Source: Megalopta genalis (taxonomy: Eukaryota; Arthropoda; Insecta; Hymenoptera; Halictidae). Taken from it: a stretch of 64,000 nt of DNA. Under the pieces are notes generated by a model. The model was given only the letters and a program-made list of their open reading frames with translations, ran no database searches and was not told the DNA's origin. The DNA lies in assembly GCF_051020955.1 (NCBI RefSeq), contig NC_135018.1:26253271-26317270 (forward strand), given 5' to 3'. Position 1 is the first letter of the stretch. Every line of letters starts with the position of its first letter. Positions 12,585 to 24,419 of this stretch are shown piece by piece. The position numbers and the translations under genes are program-made.

Positions 12585-13859
12585 ACGTTGCCAAGGTTCT
12601 TCGTGGTCTTCAGATACTGACCGCAAATATTGACCACAAAATACCGATAATTTTTTACTTTTAACTGCAGACATGTTGAATGTTTTCTTACAAATGAATG
12701 CAGTTACAAGCAAATTTTGAGTACGGTCCTCGTTATGCGAGCCTGAAGAAATATTAATACATTTTTCTTTTTCTCTTCTCTCTTATATAATGTGGCTACA
12801 CTGGAAGCTTCCGTTCGCAGCATTAATTCGATTAAAAATAGCTAAAATAGACACTGCTTTAAATTTTTCAGTATTTCTGTCAACTGAAGTGACAGATTCA
12901 AGTGTCATGGTTCTTCTAGAAGATTAGAGATCCTGAATAAACCAAGAAAATACTCTGAAACTATTGGATCTGCCTAGATAAAGATTAGACGACAGACACT
13001 CGACAGACTGGCAAACTCTGCAACATTTGAATATTGCAACGTACGTTTCGGGATGTATGGCGTAATTCGCAAGTTTCCGATACATCCCCTAGATCGAGAT
13101 GCGTTTACCGAGCGTTTCCCGCGGTTATCATCGTTTAATATGACGAGGGTATTCCATGAAGCCGGGGGTCTCTCGGATCGTTTAAAATTTCTATGGGCCG
13201 GCGATTCTGGCCGGATTATTCGCTCGCGTCCTTATCTTCGATACTCGCGAGTTACGAGAAGGGACATCAAGCTACATACAGAGGGGAATAAAGTTTTAGT
13301 GTCCGTGTTATGCGTCGGAATAGAATTCACCTCGACACCGCGAGGCTGGCTCACGGACGACGAAGCATCGAAGAAGGCAGCAGTGTTCAACTGAAAAAGT
13401 AACCAGTCGACGGCCGAGCGTCTCGGTGAAATTCATAATGCCGAATTTACCGTGACGCCCCGAAGAAATTGGATCCGGATTTCAGATGGATTATACTGAT
13501 ATACGCGCGTTATGGTTGCCCGATGCGGCTAGGGTGTCAAGTTATAGGGTACACGAGTTACACGCAGAACCGGGGTACGAATAACTCTCCTCTGGGCCGC
13601 TGCAGCTACCCGGCTTTATAGCCAATTCATTTTATACGTTATTTCCCATGAAACGATCGTTATGCGCGGCCATACGAGTGCTGCCCTTCTTACGTGGAAA
13701 ATTCGCCTAGGCGTTCAGCGTTTTTCAGCGAGCATCCAGGTAATGGCAGTCTCTGATCAGGAAAACATTCTTACGGAATTATTTGGCTTTGGAATTTGTT
13801 AGCCGTAACTATGGGGATGCGTGGAAAATCATGATCGCTTTCCTATCGGCGGAGTCGCT
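12585..13859. other. Unannotated interval
   Basis: AT-rich to about 13020, CpG-rich to about 13850. A 113-codon plus frame at 13053-13394 starts with ATG but has no recognised domain and no splice-supported structure. Confidence 0.45.
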
Positions 13860-15010
13860 TTCAAAAATACATGTATCATGTAAATAGTCCCAAAAATCAT
13901 CGTGATATTCTGGAACTCTGTAAGTTACAAATTGGGAACTTTGAAGTTCTGATTTGGTTCTAAAAAATCATCCTGATTTCTCAGTTATTTTTGAAGATCT
14001 GCTTCAAGCTTAGAAACTCATCAGAAGCTCCGAAAATCATCAAAAACCACTCGAGGCTCTTAAATTTGTATCGACATCTTGTCGACCCAGTTTTTCACAC
14101 TAAGGATATAATGTCGCAGAACAGAAAGCTGAATAAGTTCGTAGAACCTCACAATTGGATTGCTAAGATCCTCTAAAAATATTCAATTACACTTTCAAAC
14201 TTGTGAGAGCTGCAGAATCCAATTATTCCAGCCTCAGAACCATTGACTGCTTCGAAATTCCTATTTGATGTCCAAGATGCTTCATAAGACGATCGTAGTT
14301 GACTTGACAATTTTTAAAGATCTTTTCAAGCTCGTAGGATCATCCGAAGCTCCTAGAGCTGTCATAGTCGTTCTCCTTGACCTCTTAAAGATCATAAAAA
14401 TTTCATGGGCACTTTTCTCGACCTAGTTTTTCTCATCATTTTTTCACATTGATTTATAGCACCTTTCTTGATTACCTCAACCATTCTTCACGTTTACGGG
14501 GACATACCTTCACGTATAACCATCGTAGCCATCCTCTTTAACCTTATGAATTCCCTACAACTTCGATCTATTTTCAAATTTAACTTCCCCTAATACAAGC
14601 CTGATTTGTTCTAATTAAATAAATCTGGAAGCCTATTGTTTTACCTGTTTGGATAGGTAAGTTGCATTGTAAGTTCTGATTGGACGCTCATCGGTCTTGG
14701 CCTTGAAGGTGCAACGAAGGTATAACCACTTACTTTGATTTCTTAAATCCTTTAAAATTTTCATAGTGCCTCTCCAAAACCTAGTTTCCCTTATCCAGTC
14801 TCACCATTGTACATTGTTTTTAGAATACCTCTGCTTTGACTCTTTTAATACAGGCAGCACTGCGAGCTCTGTTTTGTCACTCAATATCCTTGGGTTTGAA
14901 GGTGCAACATAATCAAAGTCACCCTGTTCAATCTCTTTCGCCTTCTACACATAAAATAGCGCCCGGCCAGAATCTAATTTCCCTTATCCAGCATCCTCTT
15001 GTTCACTTCG
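13860..15010 (+). repeat. Degenerate local repeat field (diverged tandem duplications)
   Basis: Related segments recur at irregular spacing of about 210-350 bases. GAAGATCTGCTTCAAGCT, then CATCAGAAGCTCC, near 13990-14030 parallels AAGATCTTTTCAAGCTC, then CATCCGAAGCTCC, near 14315-14360. GACCCAGTTTTTCACA (14084) parallels GACCTAGTTTTTCTCA (14419), AACCTAGTTTCCCTTATCCA (14780) and AATCTAATTTCCCTTATCCA (14971). TTGAAGGTGCAACGAAGG (14703) parallels TTGAAGGTGCAACATAATC (14898). The field looks like an old tandem expansion that has diverged strongly. No coding sense. Confidence 0.5.
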
Positions 15011-16336
15011 CATAAAATCTGTCTGCCTAAATTATACAAGCAGGATGACATCCATAACTACACAACAATTTTTACCACAGCATATTGCTTGAACCGAATT
15101 TCACTGATCCCGAGGTTCAAACTTCATCTCGTTGCCCAAAATTGCTCTGATTTTGGGGGACTTTGCAGGGTCACACGATTCGGCAGCCAACGCATCGATG
15201 CAACAACCGCTGCAAGTCCCAACCTAGCTACTTATCAGCGTTGCAGCTCAAGGTGCCAGATAGGCATCGCCGGAGCGATCCTCTCGTACACGTCGAAAGT
15301 AAAAGGAATCCAAGGGAAGGAGGCGAAAAAGGAAGACTCGGAGCGACCACACGCGGATAGCCGAAGGGAGAGGCTGTCGTCGATACATCCTCGTCGATAC
15401 GGACACGTGTTGGTCGACACCTCTCTGTCCGTGGTGGTGGCTGCAGCCGCTCTTTCGGCCCTCCAGGCCGACTCGTAAACATACAATGCGGCCAGCTACA
15501 CGCGATATTATGCACGCCGTGGTCACGCCGTGTTACGGCCCGTGACGGCATATTCGCCGCGTGCCGAACTGCAAACGCGCATTCGTGACTTTTTCAAAAT
15601 CCCGCGATTACGTCACACGCTCAGAACTCGGTGAACAGAGGCTGATTAGCGCCGACCGATCGTCTATTGTTTCTCCGAAACCCGTCGAACAAAAACGGCA
15701 CGGCGGGGGCGTGGGCGGCGAGATCAAAACGGAACGTCTTCTCGGAACTTATAGATTGAAAGGCAGGTTCTTCATCAATCCTGCGGATACGTTAATTCTG
15801 TTATCAGTGTGATGGGTAACACTTTTTATGTATATATGTATTATTGAACTGTCCTTTCTATACGAGGACAACAAATAAATTCATCTTCGCGTGATATTGG
15901 AATCAATTTCATTGGATTAGAATTAATAATTACAATCCTCTGGATTGGAATTGGATTGGAATTAATAATTCTACTTTTTATATCTCCGAGAGTGAGAAAG
16001 AGTTGCGAATCAAATTTTGTTTCGTAGTTCATACGTGGCGTTATGTTCTTTTATTTTACTGCGTTTTCTAAACCGTTGATTTTATATAGTTCTAGTTTTT
16101 GTAGTGGAAATATAAAAACTAATTGTGCAGCATCAATTTAGGTGTTCATATGAATGTTCAACTTTGACAAATTTTAATTCAGAAAATACTAATGGAAAAA
16201 CTAGAACAGTACCCAAGTGTTCAATACTTGATGTAATAAATTTGGATCAACCAGCTTCTTGTATTTCATTGGCGTACATTTTTCGTCGAATGTAATCAAT
16301 TTATATAATAATTTATGTACACATCGTTCGTTAGCT
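15011..16336. other. Unannotated interval
   Basis: CpG-rich at about 15150-15800 with several overlapping short frames; AT-rich after 15800. Near 15905-15965 GGATTAGAATTAATAATT is locally duplicated. No gene recognised. Confidence 0.45.
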
Positions 16337-16362
16337 TGTAAAACTGAGATCCATAATCTAGC
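16337..16362 (+). repeat. Dispersed short repeat family, solo right end (diverged)
   Basis: TTGTAAAACTGAGATCCATA then ATCTAGC matches the right-end consensus with a few changes. The upstream body is not clearly alignable. Confidence 0.4.
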
Positions 16363-17047
16363 TCGCTTAAAATGCAAATCCAAGAAATATTTGGTCCATA
16401 GCTTTTTAACGGAACAATAAATAAATGCTCTTGGCTACCAGCGTTAGTTCCGCTACTTATTTCCATTGTTAGACTGTTTCACTAAACATATAAAACAATT
16501 TAGTATAGGAAAGCCACACAGTACGAAATTAATTTATCTATAAAGATGTAAACTACGAATATCGTGGACTTTACATGTGTATGAATGCGGTAATGAACGT
16601 GTTAATGAGTAACTCACAACACTGTCCATAAGTTCCACGAAAAATTGGATAGAAAAATGATCCTCGCGATGCAACAGGAGACGACCACTGCGCTTTGAAG
16701 AAAGTGCTCCAGCTGCAGCAATTGCAGTCCCGACAATTTCCCGCTGATTCCTAATTCCGCGAAGCTTCCGAGAGAGAGAGACCGCCCACGCGGCGCGGCA
16801 TCGTCGAAGGAGTTTCGCAAGGACGATCGAAGGTTGCGTTCGCGGCCGGAATCTATATAATCGATTCTGATTGCATTGAAGCCCGGTAGTGGTGGCGTTG
16901 ATTGGTGCATTCATAAATATCCATTAGTGGACAATGTCGGTAATGATCGGGGCCTGCAGGCTACGCCCTGCCAGCAGCTCGGAGAGAAAGAGAGTGAAAC
17001 CGCTACCGTGGCATCTCTCTGGTAGCGTTTCGTAGACGAAACGGGAG

Positions 17048-17050
<3 letters not shown>
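16363..17050. other. Unannotated interval
   Basis: AT-rich then CpG-rich from about 16600. Minus-strand frames here (up to 126 residues) have no family resemblance. Confidence 0.4.
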
Positions 17051-17087
<37 letters not shown>

Positions 17088-17131
17088 CGTGAGACGGAGA
17101 GAAGAAGAAGAAAGAGAGAGAGAGAGAGAGA
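17051..17131. repeat. Double (GA)n microsatellite
   Basis: About 14 GA units at 17051-17079 and about 9 more at 17112-17131, separated by a purine-rich spacer. A short CTTT run follows at about 17207-17222. The whole stretch is strongly purine-biased on the plus strand, then becomes pyrimidine-biased. Confidence 0.95.
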
Positions 17132-17650
17132 AATAAGGCTGCCATGTATCACGCCATCCGTCTACATCTCCTCGTTCCGGCGTCCTTTTTTCATCATCTA
17201 GCGTCCTTTCTTTCTTTCTTTCGGCCTGTTTGTCTCATTGGAATGCCTGCCGGATGAACGCATTCGATTTTCGGCTCTGCCGTGCGTGTGTATCGGCTGG
17301 CCTTCGATCGGTCCTGTGTTAGAAGGATCGACCGACTCTCAAGGACAGTCTACGGAAACTATCGATGACGGAATCGATCCGAGATCTGTGACACGTGGGA
17401 TTCGTACCTGGTCCTGGATCCCGATGGTAGCGTTTTTTGCCACCTGTGTCATGTCATTTGTTATTGACTAGATCGCCGCTGGATACCACCATGCTCCTGT
17501 GAGCTCTGTCGCTATCCTTCAGACCGGGCAGATGAGCAGAACTTTGTTTCTGGAGATCAATTTGGAAGAAGGAAGGATGTCTGAAATCTGCTAAATTCTA
17601 TTGAACTTAAGCTTTGATGATGTATTCTTTGATATTATTTTCTGAGTGGT
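17132..17650. other. Unannotated interval
   Basis: CpG-rich to about 17500, then AT-rich. The 77-codon frame at 17238-17471 has no recognised domain. Confidence 0.4.
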
Positions 17651-17678
17651 AAATGCAGATAGATCTGCAATCTAGTAC
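17651..17678 (+). repeat. Dispersed short repeat family, solo right end
   Basis: AAATGCAGATAGATCTGCAA then TCTAGTAC matches the right-end consensus GATCCGCAATCTAG with one change in that 14-base core. Upstream sequence (about 17600-17650) may be a decayed body. Confidence 0.5.
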
Positions 17679-17803
17679 GACATATTGACAATCAAATAGA
17701 GAATATTCGTACAAATTTATCATTTGATTGGTAAATTTATGAAGAAGTAGATGTAGTATAAGTTTAGTTTCATTGTTTCTTGGTTAGTGATTTTATTACA
17801 GCC

Positions 17804-17998
17804 TGCATAACTAGATTGCTAATTTATGAAAAAAAATTATTATTTTGTGAAACAAATACAGTAGTTCAAACTTTGGAACGATATAAAGATACTGCTGTAT
17901 CAAATGATCGGAAGCAACACTAAATTCCTGTTTAAGGCTAATTTGTTGATATTAATGAAGACAATTTTTATTTTGCATAAATGTTCGCAATCTACGAG
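17804..17998 (+). repeat. Dispersed short repeat family, copy with both ends
   Basis: Left end ATAACTAGATTGCTAATTTA (about 17807-17826) and right end TTTATTTTGCATAAATGTTC then GCAATCTACG (to 17998) are inverted relative to each other, giving a unit of about 195 bp. The centre is strongly diverged from other copies. No open frame. Confidence 0.6.
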
Positions 17999-18226
17999 AA
18001 TTTCTAAATAGTGTTTATACTTTCTGCAGGAAAACTTCAAAAGCAATAATTTACCTTAATTCATTACAAATCCCGAAGAACAGCTTCGAGCCATATAAAT
18101 TTTATTACTACTAAATGCTCAGAGGATTAAAAGTGACTGGTATGTGTTGCTTTATAAAACTAACAAGAATAAACACACAAATACCTTCAAAGAATTATAA
18201 AATGAAGACTCTAAGATGAACGAACA

Positions 18227-18400
18227 TACAGGGTGTATCACGAAAAACAGGATACATGTTTCAATGCATAGTGTCCTAAGTCGTTTAACTCGTCTCGGCA
18301 TTAGCTACCACGTGATGAGATTAAAAATGCACAGAGCTATTAAAAAGAAAAAAAAACATCGATGACCTCGAATCAGCTTTAAAAAACCGTTAATAAGAGG
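18227..18400 (+). mobile_element. Transposon fragment with TACAGGGTG end
   Basis: TACAGGGTGTATCACGAAAA at 18227 has the terminal form seen in the intact element at 191-1243 and in fragments at 37125 and 40723. No opposite end was found. The extent to the right is uncertain. Confidence 0.35.
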
Positions 18401-19260
18401 ATCTGTCGATATCGTTGCATTGTCTCCATCGAACGCTTTCGTTTGCGGACAAATTCAAGTGTTCTCTTCTTCGTGACTCGCCCTATATATTTCACTTCCT
18501 TTTTAATGTATTGAACTCACCAGGAAACAGTAGATCAATTAATCCTGTGCCCACCGGAAACGTATTAAAAGGCTCCTCAATCTCAAGCATCGAATCAAAA
18601 AGAAGCTTAAAACTAAGTCCCAAAGACACGATTCCATTGAAACATATTAAGAAATTCTCAGTAAACGTGTTACCATCAATTTCAACGTGTCAAAAGATCT
18701 AAATTTGCTCAAAGCTGCGCAGGAAATTGAATTACGGTGGAATAAGTTATCGTGCAAGAAATGAAGTTAGCCGAAACGGAAGCTGGATTATCTACTACGA
18801 TATATCACTTGTCTCTTATTCTTACTATTCTAAATAAAAACGGAAGGAAAAAGCTGTTGGCTAGGTGTGCAGGTACACACTTACTTCCTGCAGGATTCTT
18901 TTGGGTTTTAAAGACAGATCGACATCGGCCCCTGCCGGATTATTTCGTGGGTTTTCGGTGGTCGATCGACGGGTCCCCCCTCGTGCCGGGGGAAAATTTA
19001 TGGAAGTAATCCGGCTTCACTTGACTGCTGATCGGCGTGGGAGCCGACCGAAGTATTTTATTGTGGGCCAGCCTCGACGAGAAATCAAACTTTCCGACCG
19101 ATAAAATACGACGCAACGGATACGCCGCATAAAGGACGTGGGGTGTCACCTGTCCGTATGTTCAACAGGTAACTTGCCATTGTCGGTCTACTTTTCTGAG
19201 CGTGTGTGCCCCCGCGTGGCTTCCCCCTGCACACATCCTCGTCCCACACCGGTGCGTGTT
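18401..19260. other. Unannotated interval
   Basis: AT-rich to about 18850, then a CpG-rich patch. Short frames on both strands, none recognisable. Confidence 0.4.
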
Positions 19261-19289
19261 CGTGCGCGCGCGTGTGCGTGTGTGTACGC
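19261..19289. repeat. Alternating purine-pyrimidine tract (GT/GC), Z-DNA-prone
   Basis: 29 bases of strict pyrimidine-purine alternation rich in CG and TG. Such tracts favour the Z conformation under supercoiling. It sits in a CpG-rich patch together with other TG/CA-rich sequence from about 19200. Confidence 0.7.
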
Positions 19290-19550
19290 TCCTGGATTTC
19301 TGACCGGGGGAATGTGTCGATGCGGCGCGAGAAAAGGAAAACGAACCACCGGAGGACAGGTTCTCATCTAGCGGACCTGAAAATCCGATCGATTCACGCG
19401 TTTCGCGCCAAACGATCACCGATCTTCCATAGCGATACAGGCCCGAAGGGATTACGGTCGTCGGAGGATCGAACGTCGTGCTCAGAACGCCCCGCGAACT
19501 TTGACAATTCGTTTTAAACCCTTAAACAATCATTATTTATAGTATATCAT
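19290..19550. other. Unannotated CpG-rich interval
   Basis: Continuation of the CpG-rich patch; no gene recognised. Confidence 0.4.
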
Positions 19551-19757
19551 TAAACCGCGGATTTTACGCGTTTATGGCAAACATGGGTTAGTGCAATAGA
19601 GATCGGTGACGATACCAAAAGAATTCAAGAATGTCATTACATTATTTTCTGGTTATTAAGACTACTAAAGGAAGGAACACAATGTTATTTAATTATTGTT
19701 TTGTACAATTGATGCACATAATTTCTATTTCACATAAAGATCCGCAGCCTAGTTATT
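19551..19757 (+). repeat. Dispersed short repeat family, full copy
   Basis: Left end TAAACCGCGGATTTTACGCG followed by TTTATGGCAAA; core GGTTATTAAGACTACTAAAG at 19651; right end CACATAAAGATCCGCAGCCT then AGTTAT. Length 207 bp. Both terminal motifs and their order match the copies at 21770, 51653 and 57417. Non-coding. Confidence 0.8.
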
Positions 19758-20728
19758 TTATAGTTAAGTTATAATTAGTTATTTTTACAGTTAAGTTATC
19801 ACTGTAACGTTAACACTTTTTTAAGTGTAACAACTTATTAAATGGAGACAGTCTTTTTCTTTATTTTTAGCATTTCAAGGATGTTTTCGAAGGACGTTCT
19901 AAGGGATGTTTTCCTTACTACCGTTCCAAGAGATAGCTCAATGCCTACCAAACCGAACTCGTATGTCCAAAAATGTTATCAAACAGAGATCAGCAATCCA
20001 CAGAGCTAAAAGTGAAAGATATGAACCAGATGTCGAAGAATGCAGGAAACTAGTCCGAACTACGGGTAGGACTTGTATAAATTAGAATCAATCATGCCTG
20101 CTTTTCCAAACTTTCTCCAGATTAGCATCACGTCCGGCAGATATAATTTGTGAGCGACCCCCGCTGGGACCTGAAGCAAGCACACAGGGGTGTTCCTGGT
20201 CTGGGTCCGGGTCGGAACGTCACGCGGATTGCACCCTCGTCAATATCGATACACCCACTGGTTTGCCGTTTGGCCGTTTGCCGTGGCCTCCGCGTCACTT
20301 CCACAGAAAACCGTGCAGGGGGAACTTCTCACGGGCGAGGAGGATCGCTTGACCGCGGACGAAATTAAAATCCTGTCAGAATAATAATACCGTGTTAATC
20401 TCTCGTTCGGAATTGGACGTTCTCGATTACACGCGTGCCTCGGCTCATCCTCCTCCTCCGCCTCCCCCTCCTCCGCACTGCTCTGCTCCGCGCCACGCCG
20501 CGCCGTTCCGATTTCAACGGCGACCGGGCTGTTCGATTTTCAGCCTTGGAATAAATTATCACGCCCCCGGAGTCGATTCCTCGTTTTTTAGTGCGCTCCT
20601 CTCGCCGTCGATTTTATTGCGGATCCGTAATTTCCGAGCACCCGCTCGCGAGTGTCGATTAACCCGGGACTAACCACGTGAAAGTCTAATGCTAGGAGTA
20701 CCCACGTGGGGACCTAGTGCCGAGAGTA
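19758..20728. other. Unannotated interval
   Basis: AT-rich to about 20130. A weak right-end-like match (GAGATCAGCAATCCACAGAG) lies at about 19986. CpG-rich at 20150-20720, with a CTC/CCT-rich run at about 20450-20478. No gene recognised. Confidence 0.4.
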
Positions 20729-20896
20729 CAGTAAATTCACCCTAATTGACGCTCAGATTGTACACAGAAATGGACAATTTGGAACGAAAATCGGTAACTA
20801 TAAAAACGAGTCGCGAGGCTCGAATAATCGTATCTTCTCTTCCCAAATTGCCCATTTTTGTGTACAATCTGAACGTCGGTTAGGAAGAATTTGCTG
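20729..20896. mobile_element. Foldback MITE (TA-flanked), copy A
   Basis: The ends CAGTAAATTCACCCTAATTG and its diverged reverse complement (ending GAATTTGCTG) form arms of about 57 bp. Each side is flanked by TA (20727-20728 and 20897-20898). Both arms contain a segment similar to CAGATTGTACACAAAAATGG then ACAATTTGG. The right arm continues with GGGAAGAGAAGATACGATTA, which the left arm lacks here, so the left half has a deletion. A second copy is at 30603-30790. No transposase frame; Tc1/mariner-type is inferred from the TA flank. Confidence 0.8.
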
Positions 20897-21769
20897 TACT
20901 CACCTGAGCGTCTAGTGTCGTGCAGATCTAGTAGACCCTTGCCATTGGCAAATTTTTGCATATTTGAATCAGTAAATAGAACTTCTTTCATTGACGATCC
21001 ATAAGCACCATGCAAGGGTTGGTACAATTTAAAACAATCAAATCAACACAAGAACATGATCTAAGAAAGAAAAAAGCTTCTGCAAGGCTGCTCTTCATTT
21101 CAACTGATCATTCAGTACCAAGATCCACAATCTAACAATCAGGAGATTAAGCTAACCCAGAGTTGGATCGCAAGAACGCTAAGGTGTCTTATTAAATGGT
21201 GTTAATAGCATTAAAGTGTCCATTAATAACGCGTACCTTGCGCAAACTCTGCATAAAACGAAAAACCTGGCATAAATTCATATCATGAATATGATTTATT
21301 AAAGGATCCCAAGGAAATTGGTTTATTAAGCAAAATTATACACAGCTTATCGGTTCCGCGGGTTTATGGACATGTCGCTGACTCAGAAAACAAATGGCTG
21401 TCAGTCATTATTCACACGTCTCGCCGCGGGTTTGAGTTACAACATGTGGATAAGACGTTGCAGCACCTTCGCAGGAAGGAAAATCTATTTTGCAAAAGTT
21501 CAAGACTGGTCTAACTCGTTAGCCTTATCGTTCGAGGTCCCATTAAGTAGCTCGCGATACTTGCCAGTCGCGCGACAATGTAAATACGTTATTATGTTCG
21601 TTGTAATCCATAAGAGTTGCTATCTGATTTCTTTTTTACACTCGATTGGATGCACAATGAATTTTCGTTTCAATCTACACCGCTGCAGAATCGAGCGCCC
21701 TCTGTATCTGAAATGCTTCTGTTCAGATTGATATCTGATATCATATAAGTGGACAATTTAAACTTCGTA
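20897..21769. other. Unannotated interval with a weak repeat end
   Basis: A right-end-like match of the dispersed repeat family, CCAAGATCCACAATCTAACA, lies at 21118-21137. Plus-strand open frame 21366-21731 (121 codons, ATG start) has no recognised domain. Confidence 0.4.
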
Positions 21770-21961
21770 ATAACTGGTCTGCGGATTTTATGCTTTTATG
21801 ATAAAACTGATTAGATCAAATTATAAAGCCATAGGAAGAATTTGTGGTTGTAGTGTGTTCGTTTTATTAAAGTTATTAAAAGAGGGTATGCACTTTCGTG
21901 TAACTTTAGCGCAATTAATTTAAACAGTTTATGCTTTACATAAAGATCAGCAATATAGTGA
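21770..21961 (+). repeat. Dispersed short repeat family, full copy
   Basis: Left end TAACTGGTCTGCGGATTTTA then TGCTTTTATG; core GTTTTATTAAAGTTATTAAA at 21861; right end TTTACATAAAGATCAGCAAT then ATAGTGA. About 192 bp. The two ends are inverted relative to each other. Confidence 0.8.
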
Positions 21962-22142
21962 TAATAAATAGTAATGATTACACGAAGTAGAAGAAACTGG
22001 TTCTTTCATTAATTTTATCTGGCTGTCATAAGCCGGTAAATGCAGTGTAACTATCACTAACTTCTTAGGTGCTAGGTTCAGGATAGCTGCTGGGTCTACT
22101 TTATAGATCTCGTCAAAATCTCAAGGATATGTGTATATATAT

Positions 22143-22254
22143 ACAGCCTTGAATTTAACTTAATCGATTGAGGAGTTCAATGATTAAAAATTAATAAATA
22201 TATATATAATATTTATATAAATTAAAATAAATAAATAAATATATACATATAATA

Positions 22255-22291
<37 letters not shown>

Positions 22292-22346
22292 TTATTTATT
22301 TTTAATCATTGAACTCCTCAATCGATTAAGTTAAATTCAAGGCTGT
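22143..22346. repeat. 204-bp inverted repeat with AT/(TAAA) core
   Basis: The left arm begins ACAGCCTTGAATTTAACTTA and the right arm ends with its exact reverse complement. The arms are about 57 bp and nearly identical (22143-22200 and 22290-22346). The centre holds AAATA repeats and a (TA)n run of about 30 bases (22258-22287). It can extrude as a long hairpin. It may be a small foldback element, but no clean target site duplication is visible (TA on the left, TT on the right). Confidence 0.75.
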
Positions 22347-24380
22347 TTAGTTCTATAGATACAATGAAACAATAATCTTTAGGAACAACTTAGCAAAAGA
22401 TTCCTAAACGGTCTAAATGTAGCTAAAAATTGTTAAACTCTCTAAATGGATCTAAAACTTGACACATACATATATGGTAACAGTTTACGGACAGTTGAGA
22501 CATTTAACATGTACCAAAACTACCCTTATCCAGGGAAGGTATCAGACGTACGGGCCGCTTGTTCAGCTTGATAGCTAATAGACAACAACTCGACTTGACA
22601 ACGAATGGACAATGGTCGGCCGATTTACTGCCGTCTAAAAAAAAAGACAGCGGTCGAAATATCTGCGGATCCGCCACTGAACCGCTTCGGATCGCCGCAT
22701 TGCAGCAGCCGGTGTCGATTCTCTTCGGCTGCAAATACTTCGCCGGCGAACTTTTAAACAAGATTTAACTAATTTTCAGATAGTTTAATATCTTACGTAT
22801 CCCCCTCTCGACCTGGTCGGGCGAACGAGTTAAGTCGGAACGGCTGGCTCGTCTGCGCTGGAGATGATCGTGCCGTTGGGGGAGGAGAACGAGCCACGAC
22901 GGGAGAGGGTGGAGGAGGCAGAGCTGGAGGAGGATGAGGGCGAAGGAATGACGGGGGCGGGGGTGGATGAGCCTGGAAGCGAAGTGGGCTGACTGACGTG
23001 TAAAGACACCTCCACGTCCCGAAGAATTTAACTAATTATAATATGGGATAAACGGTTTATTCCCGGCTGGCAACCTACTCGCAGCGATACTGATACCCCC
23101 GTCGGCCTCCCGCCTCCACTACCCTCCCGTCCAGCCCCTGTTCACTCCCCGGCGTTCTTGAATCCCCGCCACGACTTGGCACACGTCACAGAAGTTAGCG
23201 ACTCGGGGCACCGGGCCATGATTAGGCCAGATTATGGAGGTTGAACTTTGATCGTCTCGTGGAAGCAAAAGGGTGGAGGCCGAAGCGTCCTCGATGCCGT
23301 TTTCCAGCCTTTCCTTCGGATTTTTCATGATATTTTACGATCCAGCCAGCTTCTTAATTAGTTGATCAGTCGTCATGTCTGACGAATTGAGCATAGATAG
23401 GAATTGTTTCAGTGCTACTTCATGGGGTTGTTTTTGGAGATGCGTATTTGGGATGTGGTTGATCGAAGATGACACAACCAAACATTTTGGTGCTGCTGGT
23501 AATTGATACAGTTTGTAGAAAGTATTTTATTCTGATTGTTTTCAATCGGATTTTTCTTGTTCTGTAAACTGATTTATCTATGCAGTTAGTCATTTTGATA
23601 GTTTAAAATGTTTAAAAAATTTAACTTGTGTTTCATAAGGTTTACCATGGAAATATCAATAGTTGAAACGACGATTCTTAACTGTTTCAAAGACGAACTT
23701 CCTGTCAGATTATGCAAGTATGATCTCAGCTTCTGATTGGCAACATTCCACACAGATTAAATAAAAATAGTTCATACAATTCTGAACACACCGAAATGAA
23801 CAAAGCGGTCTACTGCATTGAACTTCTCATCAAGTTGAAATTGAACTTACCTTCGCAGGATCTTTGCAGAAATCATTGCACAAGTTCTCTCGAAGAAAGC
23901 TCACCGATGAAAAGCCGTCAGTGTATATTCGATGAAAAAGTTAGGAGTGGCGAGAATTTAAGACGCAGCTAGAACGTCGATGATCGCAGCGATCGACGCG
24001 GCCCCGGAGGGATCGAGGGACCTTGAATCGCGGTCTTCCGCCTCCGTAGCACAATAATTATAAAACAACGGACCCCGACACAGGCATCTGTAACGAAGAC
24101 GGGCGTGTCGTTACGTTTTTACAACGTTGCAAAAAATCGCTGACAGTGAAATGGCTGCTTCGGAGAGAGATTCAGGCGAAGCATCGAAGCACCGGCCGTA
24201 AAATCACGGCCGGCCGGCCGGGAAGGGATCCAAGAGAGATCATTGAAATCCGTAGATCGAGACCGGACAAAAGGCGCGGTTCCTGCAACGTCGAAGGCAT
24301 TCGCAGGCGCGGGCTATTTAAAAATCGTAAAAGCTGATACCGCGGACGGACGGCAGGACTCCAAGAGAGAAAAAGAGAGC

Positions 24381-24384
<4 letters not shown>
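22347..24384. other. Unannotated interval
   Basis: CpG-rich patches at about 22500-23330 and 23930-24380 flank an AT-rich valley. A hairpin of 8-bp arms (CCGGCCGT/ACGGCCGG, 6-base loop) lies at 24192-24213. A minus-strand Ser/Pro-rich frame at 22830-23015 has no ATG and no clear splice sites. No gene recognised. Confidence 0.4.

Positions 24385-24414
<30 letters not shown>
24385..24414. repeat. (GA)n microsatellite
   Basis: 15 pure GA units inside a purine-rich stretch (about 24355-24480). Confidence 0.95.

Positions 24415-24419
<5 letters not shown>

Noticed and set aside
22830..23015. Minus-strand Ser/Pro-rich frame that looks like a protein tail
   Set aside because: The apparent start is GTG, there is no in-frame ATG, no good acceptor or donor, and serine runs follow from CCT/TCC-rich DNA.
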